64,000 bases of DNA from Enchytraeus crypticus (taxonomy: Eukaryota > Annelida > Clitellata > Enchytraeida > Enchytraeidae), in contig CAJHZI010000767.1 of the NCBI GenBank assembly GCA_905160935.1, forward strand, positions 732,001 through 796,000, read 5' to 3'. Below are positions 33,181 through 45,299 of the stretch, piece after piece. Below the pieces are notes generated by a model, which was not told the DNA's origin, searched no databases, and worked only from the letters and a program-made list of their open reading frames with translations. The translations under genes were made by a program, and so were the position numbers. Each line of letters begins with the position of its first letter. Within the stretch, counting starts at the first letter, position 1.

Positions 33181-33990
33181 CGTGCAGTGTCTCTCTTAGT
33201 GCACTGCCTACTGGCAGGTCCATGGTACATAACGCCTCCACTCTTCTCTGTCTTCCGCCTTCCTCTTCATTTCCACATATGAGTGCGTCTTTAAATCATC
33301 TAACATACCTAATCTCGGCCTGCCCCTGCCTCTTTTTCCTTCCATTCTACCTTCTATGACCTCTTTTAATAGACCTTCCCCCCCTTAGAATGTGTCCTAT
33401 CCATCTCTTCTTCCTATTTCTTAATATATTTATCAACTGTCTACCTGAGTCAAGTCTTTTTTATATTAATCTTCATGCCATATCTCAAAGCCGTATCATT
33501 CAGCCTATCCATTATCTTTTGCAATCCAATCTCGCTGCCCGCTACCATTCCTTGGCCATCTGCAAATCGTACATCTTGTAACAAATTCCCTCCTACTTTT
33601 ATTCCTTCTTCCAAGTCTTCCATGGCTTCATCTATCATTGCCTTAGCGTAAATGTTAAACAGCAGCGGCGAAATGCTACAACCTTGTCTTACTCCACGTC
33701 CTATTTCACCTTCTTCTGAGTATTCTTGTTAGATTTTGATTACTGCTTTTTGATTTATTTAAAAGTTCAAAATTAGTCTTCTATCTCTCCAGTCAATTCC
33801 TATTCTTTTTAAGATATTCATCATCGTTATTCAATCCTGTCAAAGGCCTTCTCGAAATCTACAAAGCATACAAAAACGTCATTTCCATATTCTAGGCTTC
33901 TTTCGCAAAGAACCAGCATTACCCCTATTGCTTCTCTTGTGCCACATCCTTTCCTAAAACCAATTGTGTCTTGCTCAACGTGCAGTGTAT
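33181..33990 (-). mobile_element. LINE fragment (recurrent family), best RT copy
   Basis: The minus-strand translation at 33450-33690 reads ISPLLFNIYAKAMIDEAMED, then LEEGIKVGGNLLQDVRFAD and IMDRLNDTALRYGMKINIKK. This is the RT block from Q-G-C-x-x-S-P-x-L-F-N (here with CSISPLLFN) through V-R-F-A-D-D (here RFADGQ, the second Asp replaced by Gly) to G-M-K-I-N-x-x-K-T-K, typical of non-LTR reverse transcriptases. The catalytic box is therefore damaged. The 3' end (plus strand CTCTCTTAGTGCACTGCCTA) is shared with the other copies. About 800 bp remain of an element that would normally be several kb. Confidence 0.85.
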
Positions 33991-34329
33991 GATTAGTTTA
34001 TTCTTCAATGTAGCATACACAACTCGAGAAGGCATGACCTTTCAGAAATAATAAATATTATAACAGTAAACCTGCTATAGTTGTTTTAAATACTACCTTA
34101 TTAGGAAATACTATACATAGAAACAGAAGTTTAATTACAAGCAAATATCGATAAAAGGTATGAACCATGATATTTATTAAACGGAAATAAATTGATAACA
34201 AAGATAAGCAATAAGAGATGCTCTGAGAAAAAATAATATACATAGGCAGATGTAAATTATTTTGACTTGGACTGACTGGATTTTGGCTCGCACCGCTTTT
34301 AATCACCCATATTCCGCTCATCTGTTTTG

Positions 34330-34475
34330 ATTTGGTTTCATAGTGTTCGATGAATGGAGGCGTCATATACCATGGGCCTAACAGTAGGCAGTGCACTAAG
34401 AGAGGGGGAGAGAGTGCTCGATGTTGACATGGACAACAGTAGCATTCTAATCGTATTGTTGTTGTTGTTGTTGCT
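34330..34475 (+). mobile_element. LINE 3' end with (TTG)n tail
   Basis: Plus-strand copy of the recurrent family's terminus: CAGTAGGCAGTGCACTAAGA, GATGTTGACATGGACAACAG and a (TTG)n tail at about 34456-34474. It shows what the complete 3' end of the family looks like; the other copies stop at the GA-rich part. Confidence 0.7.
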
Positions 34476-34479
34476 CCTA

Positions 34480-37400
34480 TTACTTTCACCATTAATGACT
34501 TGCACTAACATATTGTCAACGATATGCGTACTTTAAGGATTTTTATTGACAATGACGATATACATGTAGATTGGGTAATGGAATTGTTAAAAGTATTTAA
34601 TTTTTACATTTCCGACGTTGTTGTTGCAATTCTACATAAATTGTAAACTTTTGTATTTCTAAATGTTTATTTTCACTCCTAACCCTTACAGCTTGAAACC
34701 ATATTTTTATTTGTTGTGTACTCAATTTGATGTATTCTGTTATTTATTATTGAATATTTTGTTTGCATAATAATTGAGAATAAAAATAAATTAAATAAAA
34801 AGTCACAAAACCTCCGTATAGCAAACTCACGGACCTTTAGGAAGTAATCTATCTAGCAAGTCTTGTCTTTAAACTGGGCGTGCTGAGTGACAATAAGTAA
34901 GACACAAAAACGAGAAAGATAAATAAAGAAGTTGATTAGCGAGACACTGAGACGACATGGTATTATTGAATCTTTCCTAGGAGCACTTTATCAAATTGAA
35001 CTAAATACTACAAACTGCAGTTCTATATATCAAACGATTAATTCAATATCTAATCGGCAGAGAGTTTTTATATAAATTTTTAGGTTGGATTCCAGGGTTT
35101 TCGTTTTTAGATCTCTGCAGTAGCTTTCTAGCAATTCTTTATACTGATACATCGACCTCTTTCCAGTTACCATGACATGAGCGAGGTAAATGGTATTTTC
35201 ACTGCTGGAAGGAATTTTGGCTGGCGTCTCGTGTAAGGAAAGTGTGATCGTAAAGTATCTTCAAAATCTGTTAAATTTGAAATAGAAATCGAGGTATTAT
35301 ATCGTTTAATTGAAGAGTGTATATATAATAGCGAAAATTTGTATAAAAATGTGTTTAAAAAACTATAAATGTTTAGTAATAGATGACTAACGCTAACGCG
35401 AAGTCAGATATGTTAACCTAAAAAATCTTAAAGCTTCGAAGTAATGCAATAATTTATGTACTCTAAAGATTCTTTGTTTCTTTGTTCTATTACAAGGAAA
35501 CTGTAAAAAATAAAGAGCGCAGTTGGCATAACGAAATTGTAAAATGTTGAGAAATTAAATGTACGAAAATATAGTCTTCCTATTCTGCCTTAGAAAGAGA
35601 AATAAATGATACATTTGGTCAATATAATATCCAAGTATAAAGAAGCAACTGATAACAAGGGAAAGAAAAACAAGACGACAGCTGAGTAATGCAAGAGACG
35701 CGTGATGGGCATTGTAATATACTGTATACAATGTAAAAAAAGTTAAGAGAGTTTCGCTAAACCTCAGCGCTATCGTATAACGGAAAAACTAAGAATGCTA
35801 GAGAGACCAATAATATATAGAAATTTAATATTCTTGGTGTCATCTGGGATGAGTATAGTCGACGCTATATCAGACAATGGTATCGCTGCACTATCTAATA
35901 ATAGCATCCTTGCATAATTTGACGATGGTTAGGTTATATCATTGACCAAAAGCGCAGTGGTACCTTTTGACAAAGTTGTCGATGTATCATCTTTACAATA
36001 TCATATTTTCATCATTTAATGACGTTGTAGCATTGTTGCAACAGAATCACAGTAAAATATGGAAATGCATTTCTACCGTTGACAAAGCTATCGTGGGCGT
36101 TTTCCCATATGCAAAATGAACTGAAATTGATGCATTTAAAAAAATGTCTCCCTGGTGGAGTATAGAATCCCGATATCCATTATACTGGTTTTGGACACCT
36201 TCCACTACAGCACTGAGGATTTACCTTGCCTTACTACAGGAATATATCTTATATTAATTATCGCCTGATAAGAAAATTATCATAAATATTAGCATATTCT
36301 TAATCATATGTTTTAAGCATTCTTACTCTAAAGCACATGAAAATTAAATTTTTCTTTCGTTATTTTATACCGTTGATAGGGAGTATATCAGTCATTAAAA
36401 AAATAAATATCCTAAAGTCTGAAACAAGACATTTCGCATAATATCATTAAATAGTTATAGTAAAATCTTGCAATGGCGTGCAAGGGTCACTTAAGCTAGA
36501 GTTTAATTATTGTTTCAAGTTTCTAAATCATATCAGTAACGCGCAAGTAATGATCATATTTCGCATATCATTTATTTTTGATTCGAAAATAACAAGTTTA
36601 TTATGCCACTTATCACTCAGTTGGTGCCCTATCGATATTTTATTTGCTACTGAATAATAGAGAGCTCTTTATTTAAAAACGATGCGAGAAAGACTAGTGC
36701 TTGATGTCATCGTGTAATAAAATTGCTCTGCAATTACTTTATATCTAAAAAACCTTTCTGCACTAGCTGGTATCGAACAGTTGACTCGTCGGCCTTCGGC
36801 TTTTTATGTCATCGAATGTCCACGAGAATGAATGTATATCAAATTCTTGTTGTGTAGGAAATTTCTCTCTCTCTCTCTGCTTCCATTCATTCATTCAACC
36901 ACGCATCCATCTGCTTTTATGAATCTGAACAACGTGACAGTTCATCATTTCGTGAATTACATAAGTTCACATGATAACTAGACCGAAAATAAGTGTAAAA
37001 AATAAATTCAATAAAAAATATATTGGAATAAAACAATCGGAACGTCTTTTCATTATTTTCTTTCCTCTTCCATCCATCCATATGTCTTCTTTCTTTACTA
37101 TGTCATCCGAATGGTCCATCATTTCGTGTAGTTTGAGCCTGCCAGACAAGATGATATAGTCATCGCATCAGGGACCTAGGGTTTAACGAGCATCATATAT
37201 TAATTCAGCGCTCATCAGCCGGTAATGCTTCAATAGACCAGCAACTGAAGATGATCCAAGGCTGAAAGTCTTCAAAATGAAATTTAGGGGAGAGGAATTG
37301 ATCACCGATCTATTTATCACAAAACTTTTCAGTAGTAAACTTTTTATTTCTATAGAGAAATATTATTTTTTAAACAAAATTTAAAATATTTGTGATTGCA

Positions 37401-38015
37401 AATTTTTTTAATCACCCCCACCCCCACCACCCCTCGTCCCGCCGGCCCCGGGCAACGCTGAGAATAGTTTAAGACAACCTGTCTCTGACTTAAGTCCCAC
37501 TGATTCCAGTGTGACGTCCAGGCTTAGCCGATGTTTTCGTCTAGAACGACAGAGAAGAAGGGACAGGGATAATGAGAGGGGTGAAGAGACGGTTTAGCAC
37601 CAGATACATTTTGACCCCACCCCCTAAATGTTAATATTTTATACAAAATGTCGTGATAAAAATATTTGCAATTGAGATAAATACTGTAGTGTACATTCAG
37701 AGATTTATAAAAATCAAATTTAAAATTCAATTTTTTTGACAGTAGATATAATGAAGTATGTGTCAAAAGTTAAGAGTAATATCATATAATAAATCTCATT
37801 ATAAATTATGTGCCAACATTCAAATTGATAATACTAATTATACTATAATTATACTATAAGTTACTAAAATTATTATAAAATAATTATATTATAATTATAG
37901 TAATACACTAATTATACTTATTATTTATTACAGTTGCAAATTTCCATAATAATTAGTAAAATAAAGACACCCAAGCTTAGCTCAAGTGCCATAATCCTTC
38001 TCACCTTTTTTTATC
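34480..38015. other. AT-rich intergenic or intronic sequence, no supported gene
   Basis: A 75-codon open stretch on the minus strand near 35030-35255 reads coding-like (YQYKELLESYCRDLKTKTLE) but has no start, splice context or known family. A C-rich run lies at 37415-37450. No repeat family was recognised. Confidence 0.3.
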
Positions 38016-38019
38016 TCTT

Positions 38020-38290
38020 AATCCCATATCAACCTTCACGTAAGTTTCGTTCCTCTGGTGCTAACCTGCTCAAAACTCCAAATATTCTCATCGAATTAGG
38101 TAGAGGCTAATTTTCTTTATCAGCTGCTCCTCCTGTCTGGAACTCCATGCCTTCGATCATGCTCTTCTAGTTCCACTTTCTGTAATATGCTGAAAACACT
38201 TCTCTTCCCACCATAGATTGATATTGTCTTGCCCGACTGTCACATCCCTGTATGAGGAACTGGGCGCTTTTTATATTATTGTTATTATTA
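38020..38290 (+). mobile_element. Jockey/CR1-like LINE 3' end
   Basis: Plus-strand translation in shifted frames includes SFRSSGANL, FSLSAAPPVWNSMPS and ENTSLPT, matching the F-x-x-x-A-P-x-x-W-N-S-L-P ... F-K-x-x-L-K-T-H-L-F C-terminus of CR1/Jockey-group LINEs. An ATT/TTA tail follows to about 38380. Confidence 0.65.
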
Positions 38291-38324
38291 TAACTACTGA
38301 TATTATTATTGTTATTGTCATTGT

Positions 38325-38380
38325 TATTTTGTTATAATAATAATAATAATAATTATTATTATTATTATTATTATTACTAA
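38325..38380. repeat. (AAT)n/(ATT)n tract
   Basis: AATAATAAT followed by ATTATTATT, a short perfect inverted repeat of trinucleotides. Confidence 0.9.
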
Positions 38381-39009
38381 TTAATTACGTAAAAATCAAT
38401 AAAATATTTATTTCAAAATATAAACTATAATATGTAATAGGGGCCTACACGATAATAACATTTAAATAAACAAATCCTGTTTTTGCTTCATCGGTATTTA
38501 ATTTGGAAGACTTCCAGCCCGGTCGCTATTCGACGTATTGTTTTGTTTTAATAGTTTAAAATTAAATCTCGATACTTTAGCACGCCTGGAGTAATTAATA
38601 ACATTAATAAATTGAAATAACTTCTTCTTCATCAATGCAAGACTGAAACCAGTTCCTAACACTAACGTTCTAAAACCTACAGTCAGTTAAATGGTGAACT
38701 TAAGAACATTTTGAAGCCACTTTTAATACCTTCATATATTGGATTTGATTTTCATTTTGTAATATTATTACTTAATTAAAACTTAACTAAACAGAAGCAA
38801 GAAGATTTACATTTTTGTGATATATTAGGCCTTACGCTATAATTGTAACTCTACACAAATATATCATTGAACTTTTTTTGTTATTAGGGTTTAAGTTTTT
38901 AGCAAAATGTTTATATACAATCGTCATATTTCATGTTAATTTAAATTTCTTTCCGCCTGCTATTCGCGAATTGGTGACCATGGATTCTCAGTCTTAAACC
39001 GGCCCGCGA

Positions 39010-39190
39010 ATCAGTAATAAAAAGCACTGCTGATAACAGTATTGTTGATAATAGCATTTCTTACAAAAACAGTGCAGATAACAGCATAGTTGATAATAGC
39101 ATTGCTGTTAATAGCAAGGTTTATAATAGCATTGCTGTTAATAGCATGGTTGATAATAACATTGCTGTTAATAGCACTGCTATGTGCAAG
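39010..39190. repeat. 15-bp minisatellite, about 11 copies
   Basis: Alternating units AGCATTGCTGTTAAT and AGCATGGTTGATAAT give a 30-bp higher-order repeat in the right half. Confidence 0.9.
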
Positions 39191-40250
39191 TAGAACACTG
39201 TCAGCCTTTATTACGTCAAGAAAGTGTAAATTGTAACGAATAAGTTGTAATAATTTCAACACAAGAGAGTTCATGAAGCGATTCAGCATCTACTTGTCGG
39301 AATATTTACAAAGTTATCTCTCAATTCATTTCCTACTTTGGTATAACAGCTGGTAATTAATTTGAGTTCTCGAAATAGGGTGTAAAGGCAGTAACAATAT
39401 GTAGTTTTAAACCTTAAACATGCCACTTATCCTTTAGTTTAATAGAGACTTCGGAAACAAAATCGTTATTAAATTCACGGAACATATGCTTTCTATAAAA
39501 AAATTAGTAGCATACCGGAGAACTCAGCTTCGTAAAGCGTAGATTTCACCTTTTATCTTCTCACAAAAGCCATAAAGTCGTCGACATTAACATGGACTAA
39601 GTCAGAAAAAAGTAATAACAACGGTTAGTTAAAAAGCACTTTTAGTCAGCGTTCGTACCAGATTATTACCTAATCATTTACAAGTTCTAAACACTTGGAA
39701 TGTTGGTTCCAAATAAGGATGAAAATGTTTGTCTTAGACCCAAGTTTTGACAGGGCTCTATATAGCTATCAACTATTTGGAAATTTGATGCTTTACAATC
39801 ATGATCTTAAACTGCTGCACTCATAGTGAACGAGAATTGAGAGTTTTAGACGTGAGTTGAGCTTTGAGTGGTAGACATTACATGACAATGTAACGTTGAT
39901 CAGTTAGATAAAGTCAAACAAACGAATAGAGAGTGCTCCGTGTAAAGTGTCCCTGTTCACTATTCAAGTACGTTTAGTACAATAGTGTACTGTGTACTTG
40001 TTCATTTGTTTAGTACGTGTAGACAAAATTGTACCGTTGGCGTGTGCCAACAAGTGAAGCGCAGAAATGTATTTGCAGATTTTTGCTAAAACTAGCCATT
40101 TACTGTCAGTTTTGCCATCAAACTTATCTGTTCAGATAAAGATTATAGTACAGGAGTGTACTAGCAAATGCAAACTGGAATAGAAGTGGGAACAGGTTCA
40201 GCGTCGTACGGAACAAATTTTCCGACGTCTGTATAGTGTATTCATATACC
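39191..40250. other. No supported gene
   Basis: AT-rich; no recognised feature. Confidence 0.3.
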
Positions 40251-40260
40251 AGCTCTGCTA

Positions 40261-40352
40261 TATACCAACAATGCGGCATACCTTGCTAGGGGCCATGAAA
40301 TTAAGTTATACCAACAATGCGGCATACCTTGTTAGGGGCCGTAAAATTAAAT
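40261..40352. repeat. 46-bp direct duplication
   Basis: Two near-identical copies starting TATACCAACAATGCGGCATA, differing at GCTAGG/GTTAGG and CATGAAA/CGTAAAA. Confidence 0.9.
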
Positions 40353-40617
40353 AAGTTATGGTCATAATTTATTTTGATGAATTTTAAAATAATTCTTAAG
40401 TGTTTTCCAATTGATATATAAGTTGATATATAAGGAGGGTAGACCTACACCGATATATAAAATTTAGAGCTTTTAAGCATATATGGTAAGTTTTGGTGGT
40501 TTCTATTATATAAAGACCTTATAAAGCTTAACAAAAGTAACTAATATCTTAAAAAAATAACGATATAAACTTGCATGTATGTTTTCCATCCTCGTACGCT
40601 ACGTATCGTCGCTACAC

Positions 40618-40691
40618 ACATACACAAACAACACACACACATAAACGCACATCTCACTCTTCCGATCTCTATAAATTATTTCTCTCTCACA

Positions 40692-40731
<40 letters not shown>

Positions 40732-40732
40732 G
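40618..40732. repeat. (AC)n-like and (CT)n microsatellites
   Basis: AC-rich at 40618-40650, (CT)n at 40697-40728. Confidence 0.9.
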
Positions 40733-41079
40733 TCGCTTTCTTTTTTCGTACACTTTCTTCCTCACACTCTTTCCTAGCTCTTTCAAGCCTGCACCTGCTT
40801 GCTCTCTGTCACCATCTCCGCCATATGATAGACTTTTATTCATCTCTCTCTCTCATGCGGCTCTTTTAGTTTTTGACCAATAATCTACGGACAATATATA
40901 ATCATCCACCTCCTCCACCCCTTCCACCTCAACCACCCAACCTGTCCCTCTCTACGCCATCCACTCTCCACCCCACGAGCAGTAACTCAATAAACTGAAG
41001 CTGCTGTGGTCACTGTGGTGTGGACACATGTTGCCCGAACCAGCATCCACTGCAGAGAGACTGATAGAGGCTCAAGTCT

Positions 41080-41665
41080 CATCTACGTGCATCACAACTG
41101 TTACATGCTGTACTATGACAGTCATTGTGTCATTACAGTGCATCACAACCGTTGTATGCTATATTATGCCAAACATGACAGTCGTTGTGTCATTAAAGTA
41201 TGCAATGTAACAGTTGCACGTTGTACAATGGAATAATTGTCACAATGTCATTAATGTGCAATAAAACTGTTGCACAGTCATTAGTCATACTAAACAGATG
41301 CATACTCAACTGTTGCCAAGTCATCAGTCTTGAACATTGGTTGTTGCATGCTAAACTATAGTCATTAAAATATGACAGTCATCGTATCATTAAAATAAGC
41401 AACGCAACTGTTGCAGGTTGTACTGTGAAATAGCTGTCACGGTGTCATTAATGTGCAACACAGCTGTTGCAGGGTATGTTACGGTTCGACATAAAGTGGT
41501 ACAGTTTAACCGTTGTATGATATGCTATAATCTAACAACAAGTTATGCAGTCATATTGACACCAATATGCAGGCCATACTGAAGTATGACGATAATATCA
41601 GAAGCAATGTCATTAAATTGGCAAATTGGCTGTTGCATACTAAACTATTGTTTGATGGCAACAAC
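41080..41665. repeat. Degenerate tandem array, unit about 50-65 bp
   Basis: Blocks of the type GCATCACAACTGTTGCATGC, TACTATGACAGTCAT and TGTCATTAAAGT recur about ten times with heavy divergence. The short ORFs across it (41006-41236) are by-products. Confidence 0.7.
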
Positions 41666-42955
41666 AGTAGGAGTTAAGAATGTTTTGCTCATCGAATGGC
41701 TGCAGGAAATGAAATGCGACAGGAAAGAGCCCGCAAGAATATTTGTATGATTACAGAACTATTCTGATTGAGTAGAATACCAGACAAACCTGCTTTTTGC
41801 TTGTCTTAGTTCTATAATTTCCAAGTGCGCAGACGATTTTGCCAACAGTTATGTTTGCATGAAGCAATTTTCTGTAACATGTCATTAAACCGTCAGCAAT
41901 TTTTTAAATTCCCACCAATTGGAGAGAATATTACCAAAACTTCATCTGCACGGACTATATTTATGTATAAATTTCACGCCGTTTTTACTTGGATCTATTA
42001 AAATAGAAATTAAAGTGTAGTGGAACAACAATTTAAAACTGTAGACAGAGATAAATTAATCAATTCAGTCCGATATGTAGACAGACATCCGTGTTGTGGC
42101 CTGGCTACTACAGAATAAAACAAGTAAACAGTCTGAATCGTAAAGGAAGATTGTGCATGAACTGAGGTAAAGCATTGGTAACCACCTCAAAATTCATATT
42201 TAACCAAGATATAATTCCAAATTCTTTTCATATTTTCGTTAGTGTTCTTGGAACATTATTTAAGAGGTAAACATCCGAACTCAAACACGCTCATACTCGA
42301 CAGAACATCAAGTTCCCATAAATAATATCAAATCCTTCCTGACGCCAATAAAGAATTTAGCTTGAGAAACCCTAATACAACACGGGGATATGCTACAATA
42401 TGTTTGGTATAGATTTGACCCTTGATGAAAACAGCATGTTGGTCAATAGAATGCTCTTTAATGAGCGTGAAAGCAGTCTGTAAGAATTAGTTCTTTAAAC
42501 CTGTAAAACCCCACGGAATATATACGACTGAAATATTTCTATATACAAAGACGCCAAAAGTTGACAAATTATTAGAATGACTTGAACACACTGGTAACAA
42601 CGAAATCAGAAAATGACAGAAATTGCACATCCATAAATTACTTATAGTGACTTCATGGCATGATCGTTGAGCTAACCGGACAGATTTGTATGGCTTCAGT
42701 ATCCGCTCAATTGAGCATCAAGCAACAATTGGTTTATCTCGAGCTGTACTGCCGCTTCGTCTCTATCATCTCATTGATTTTCCCTGGTCACGCCACATCC
42801 AGCTGTCACACAACAATCCTAACCCTACTAATCGGATAACACAAACTGCATCCGCTCCTCTTCTTAAATTTATATTCACTGGCTGATCTAAGTACGTGAA
42901 ACGAGTTCTTAGCAAACTCCAACTCCAACTCAATTGAGTTCAGTTTTCGTTGTCG

Positions 42956-43160
42956 GTCGATATTAATATATTTCTCCACGTAACCTTCGTTTATACAGTC
43001 ATGGGGTTTGATTAAACCATTTCTATAAAAAACAATTCCCTCAAGTTATCCGATAATCAGTAGCAGTGCCTCAAGAATTTATATATTTATTTGTGATTTA
43101 GTTTCTATTAATTGGATTGCATTAATTTACAACACGACTTAGAGACATCTTTGATCTGTG

Positions 43161-43232
<72 letters not shown>

Positions 43233-43328
43233 CACAAATTTGAGGGAATTGTTTTTTATAGAAATGGTTTAATCAAACCCCATGACTGTATAAACGAAGG
43301 TTACGTGGAGAAATATATTAATATCGAC
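42956..43328. repeat. Perfect 89-bp inverted repeat around a (TA)n core
   Basis: The left arm 42956-43044 (starting GTCGATATTAATATATTTCT) is the exact reverse complement of the right arm 43240-43328. The 195-bp spacer holds unique sequence on the left and (TA)n at about 43163-43230; the sequences bordering the (TA)n (GTGTAATATA / TATATTACAC) also pair. No matching target duplication was found outside the arms. Confidence 0.95.
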
Positions 43329-43330
43329 AT

Positions 43331-43405
43331 GTATGTATATATATATATACATACATACATGATATGTATATATCTATACATACATACATATATACATATA
43401 CATGC
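43331..43405. repeat. (TACA)n/(TATA)n-rich tract
   Basis: Imperfect TACATACA and TATATA units. Confidence 0.85.
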
Positions 43406-43515
43406 ATATTGACAACTTGTTTGCTAGCGGATCAGTAGATGCAGGGTTAAAATTCAGTGTTCATCCATCACTGATCAGATATCGAACAGGAAACCAGCTT
43501 AGCTATAGCCTCTTT
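43405..43515 (+). mobile_element. tRNA-derived SINE (family 1), old fragment
   Basis: Family blocks in order: CTAGCGGATCAGTAGATGCA, GGGTTAAAATTCAGTG (degraded B box), CATCACTGATCAGATATCGA and AGCTTAGCTATAGC tail. The 5' head is missing. Confidence 0.6.
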
Positions 43516-43519
43516 ATCT

Positions 43520-44160
43520 TTTTATTTAAATCTAAGTAACTAATATTAATATTAGTCTTCCAAAATCTACTTTTCTAAATTCATTATTTGTTTATTAAGT
43601 ATGAAGTACTCCTTCAATGATAATCATGTCGGCTAAATTTTAATAGCAAACAATACCATAATGGAACATTAGTTTCACACTATGGTTCGTCGACATTGTA
43701 CGTAGCAAGATTTTCGCTGCACTGCTATCCAAATATCATCAATGCTACAGTAAATTGCAATGAAAACTACTAAATGTATATATCAGCCATATTTGAAATC
43801 ACATGAGAAATTCCGCAGTACTGTAATTTACAGCTTTAATATGACAATCTGCTTGCCGACAGATGACCTTTTAAATAGACGCCTGCGATTAAAATCATCG
43901 AATTTAATAACTCATAATATATTCGTCACTTTTGACAAATCTACAACGAAGAAAACAAAACCATTCAGCCTGCTTTCCGTTTGGCGTCACCAATCAAACC
44001 CCTTCTCACGCCGTTCGGTATTGCGCAATAATTGAGTAAATCAACAAGACATTCAAGAACCTTCTACAGCTCGTCCAACTGGTTTAATCAAAACTCATTC
44101 GCACTAAGGTTCCATCAACTAACAATTAAATCTAACGAAGCATGAAATAAAAATCAATCA
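43520..44160. other. No supported gene
   Basis: The 91-codon plus ORF at 43760-44035 has no recognisable motif. Confidence 0.3.
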
Positions 44161-45292
44161 AATCAAGCATTGGCGTAACCACCGGGGGGGGACACGCCCC
44201 CTCCCAGAATTTAGACTGGGGGGACATGCATGCAAATGTCTCCCCCAGAATTTAGCCTCAAATATATATACTTTATGTAAGAAATTTTGCGTATTTTCGA
44301 TGTCGCTCAATAACTGTATGTGAAAGTATTACTAGCATTTATAGAGCCGTGCTGTAGATCGAGTGGTAAGCTGATACGCTTCCATGATATTAATTAATGA
44401 CATAGCTGTAGTTGTACTGTGTATGCTCGGCCATAGACTCCTATATACTGTCATATACTTTAGCAGTATATACTATATAGGAGACTATAGGGCGACCGAT
44501 TTTAAATACGTGTGACGAAATAAGGGAGAGTGCCAAGTGCCATCTAGCTGAGCTAAGCGGGATGAAACTATATTGGCCTATCTAGAGTTTGCGGCTGCAT
44601 AGGCCTATTGTATCTTCAGAGTTCAACTTATCACCCATCGGTAGATGCTCTGAAAAATGTGCATAAAAGTTTAGCTTATGGAGTTTGTTACAATATAAAT
44701 TCATAGACAGTAAACCAAGTTCTGCATAATTCCATCATGGAGAAACTTCTGTTAAAGACCAAGAAGCCGCGTCTGGTAAGAATTAATATATTACTAATTT
44801 TGATTTTGAATTCTGAAAGATATACACGAAAAATTTCACAGTATCGTTCAGAGTTTGTTAGAAAATCTCGAGGAATTTACGCACAGCGCTGCTTCCACCG
44901 TGCAGGGTAAGGCCAGTGGATCGATTTTTGAAAGTTAAAAGCTGATAAAGCTAATGTTAACGTCAGTTTCTTCACTCTAAAATGATGTCAGTGACGGGCT
45001 AGCCCAGGATTGGAACCTCTCACATACTGATAAGCGGTCGAGTACCATACCGACATCGCCACTGGCTCCAGCCAGTAATTGTACTGTGTATGGTAGTGAA
45101 ACTAAGTCCCCCCCCTTATCCACTGCTCTTACATACATATTTACACCTAGAAAGTGCCATAAAAACAATGAAAATATAGTTTAAATTTTTTTATCGGCGG
45201 ACCTAAGGGGGGGCAGGCTCCCTCCCCCCGTGGATACGCCAATGATTGTGTCCCCCCAGATTTTCGGTCGTGGTTGCGCCTATGAAATCAAG
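44160..45292. mobile_element. Non-autonomous hAT element with 8-bp target duplication
   Basis: The element body is 44168-45284 (1117 bp), flanked by exact duplications AAATCAAG at 44160-44167 and 45285-45292. Ends: CATTGGCGTAACCACC and, in reverse, CATAGGCGCAACCACG, followed by G/C runs (GGGGGGG) and CCCCCCAGAATTTAG-like subterminal repeats. A second end-like motif, CATTGGCGTATCCACG in reverse, lies just inside the right end at 45225-45239. A family 1 SINE sits at 44938-45079. No transposase coding is visible. Confidence 0.85.
44938..45079 (-). mobile_element. tRNA-derived SINE (family 1) nested in hAT element
   Basis: GTTAACGTCAGTTTCTTCAC core, TAGCCCAGGATTGGAACCTC B-box region and CGCCACTGGCTCCAGCCA head complement. 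It is younger than the host hAT copy. Confidence 0.87.
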
Positions 45293-45299
45293 CGAACGA

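Noticed and set aside
35030-35255. Minus open stretch with YQYKELLESYCRDLKTKTLE
   Set aside because: Coding-like composition over about 75 codons, but no start, no splice sites and no family recognised; may be a transposon relic.
44160-45239. hAT element ending at the inner terminus (45239)
   Set aside because: The base octet after the inner end does not match the left duplication, while the outer end does exactly.
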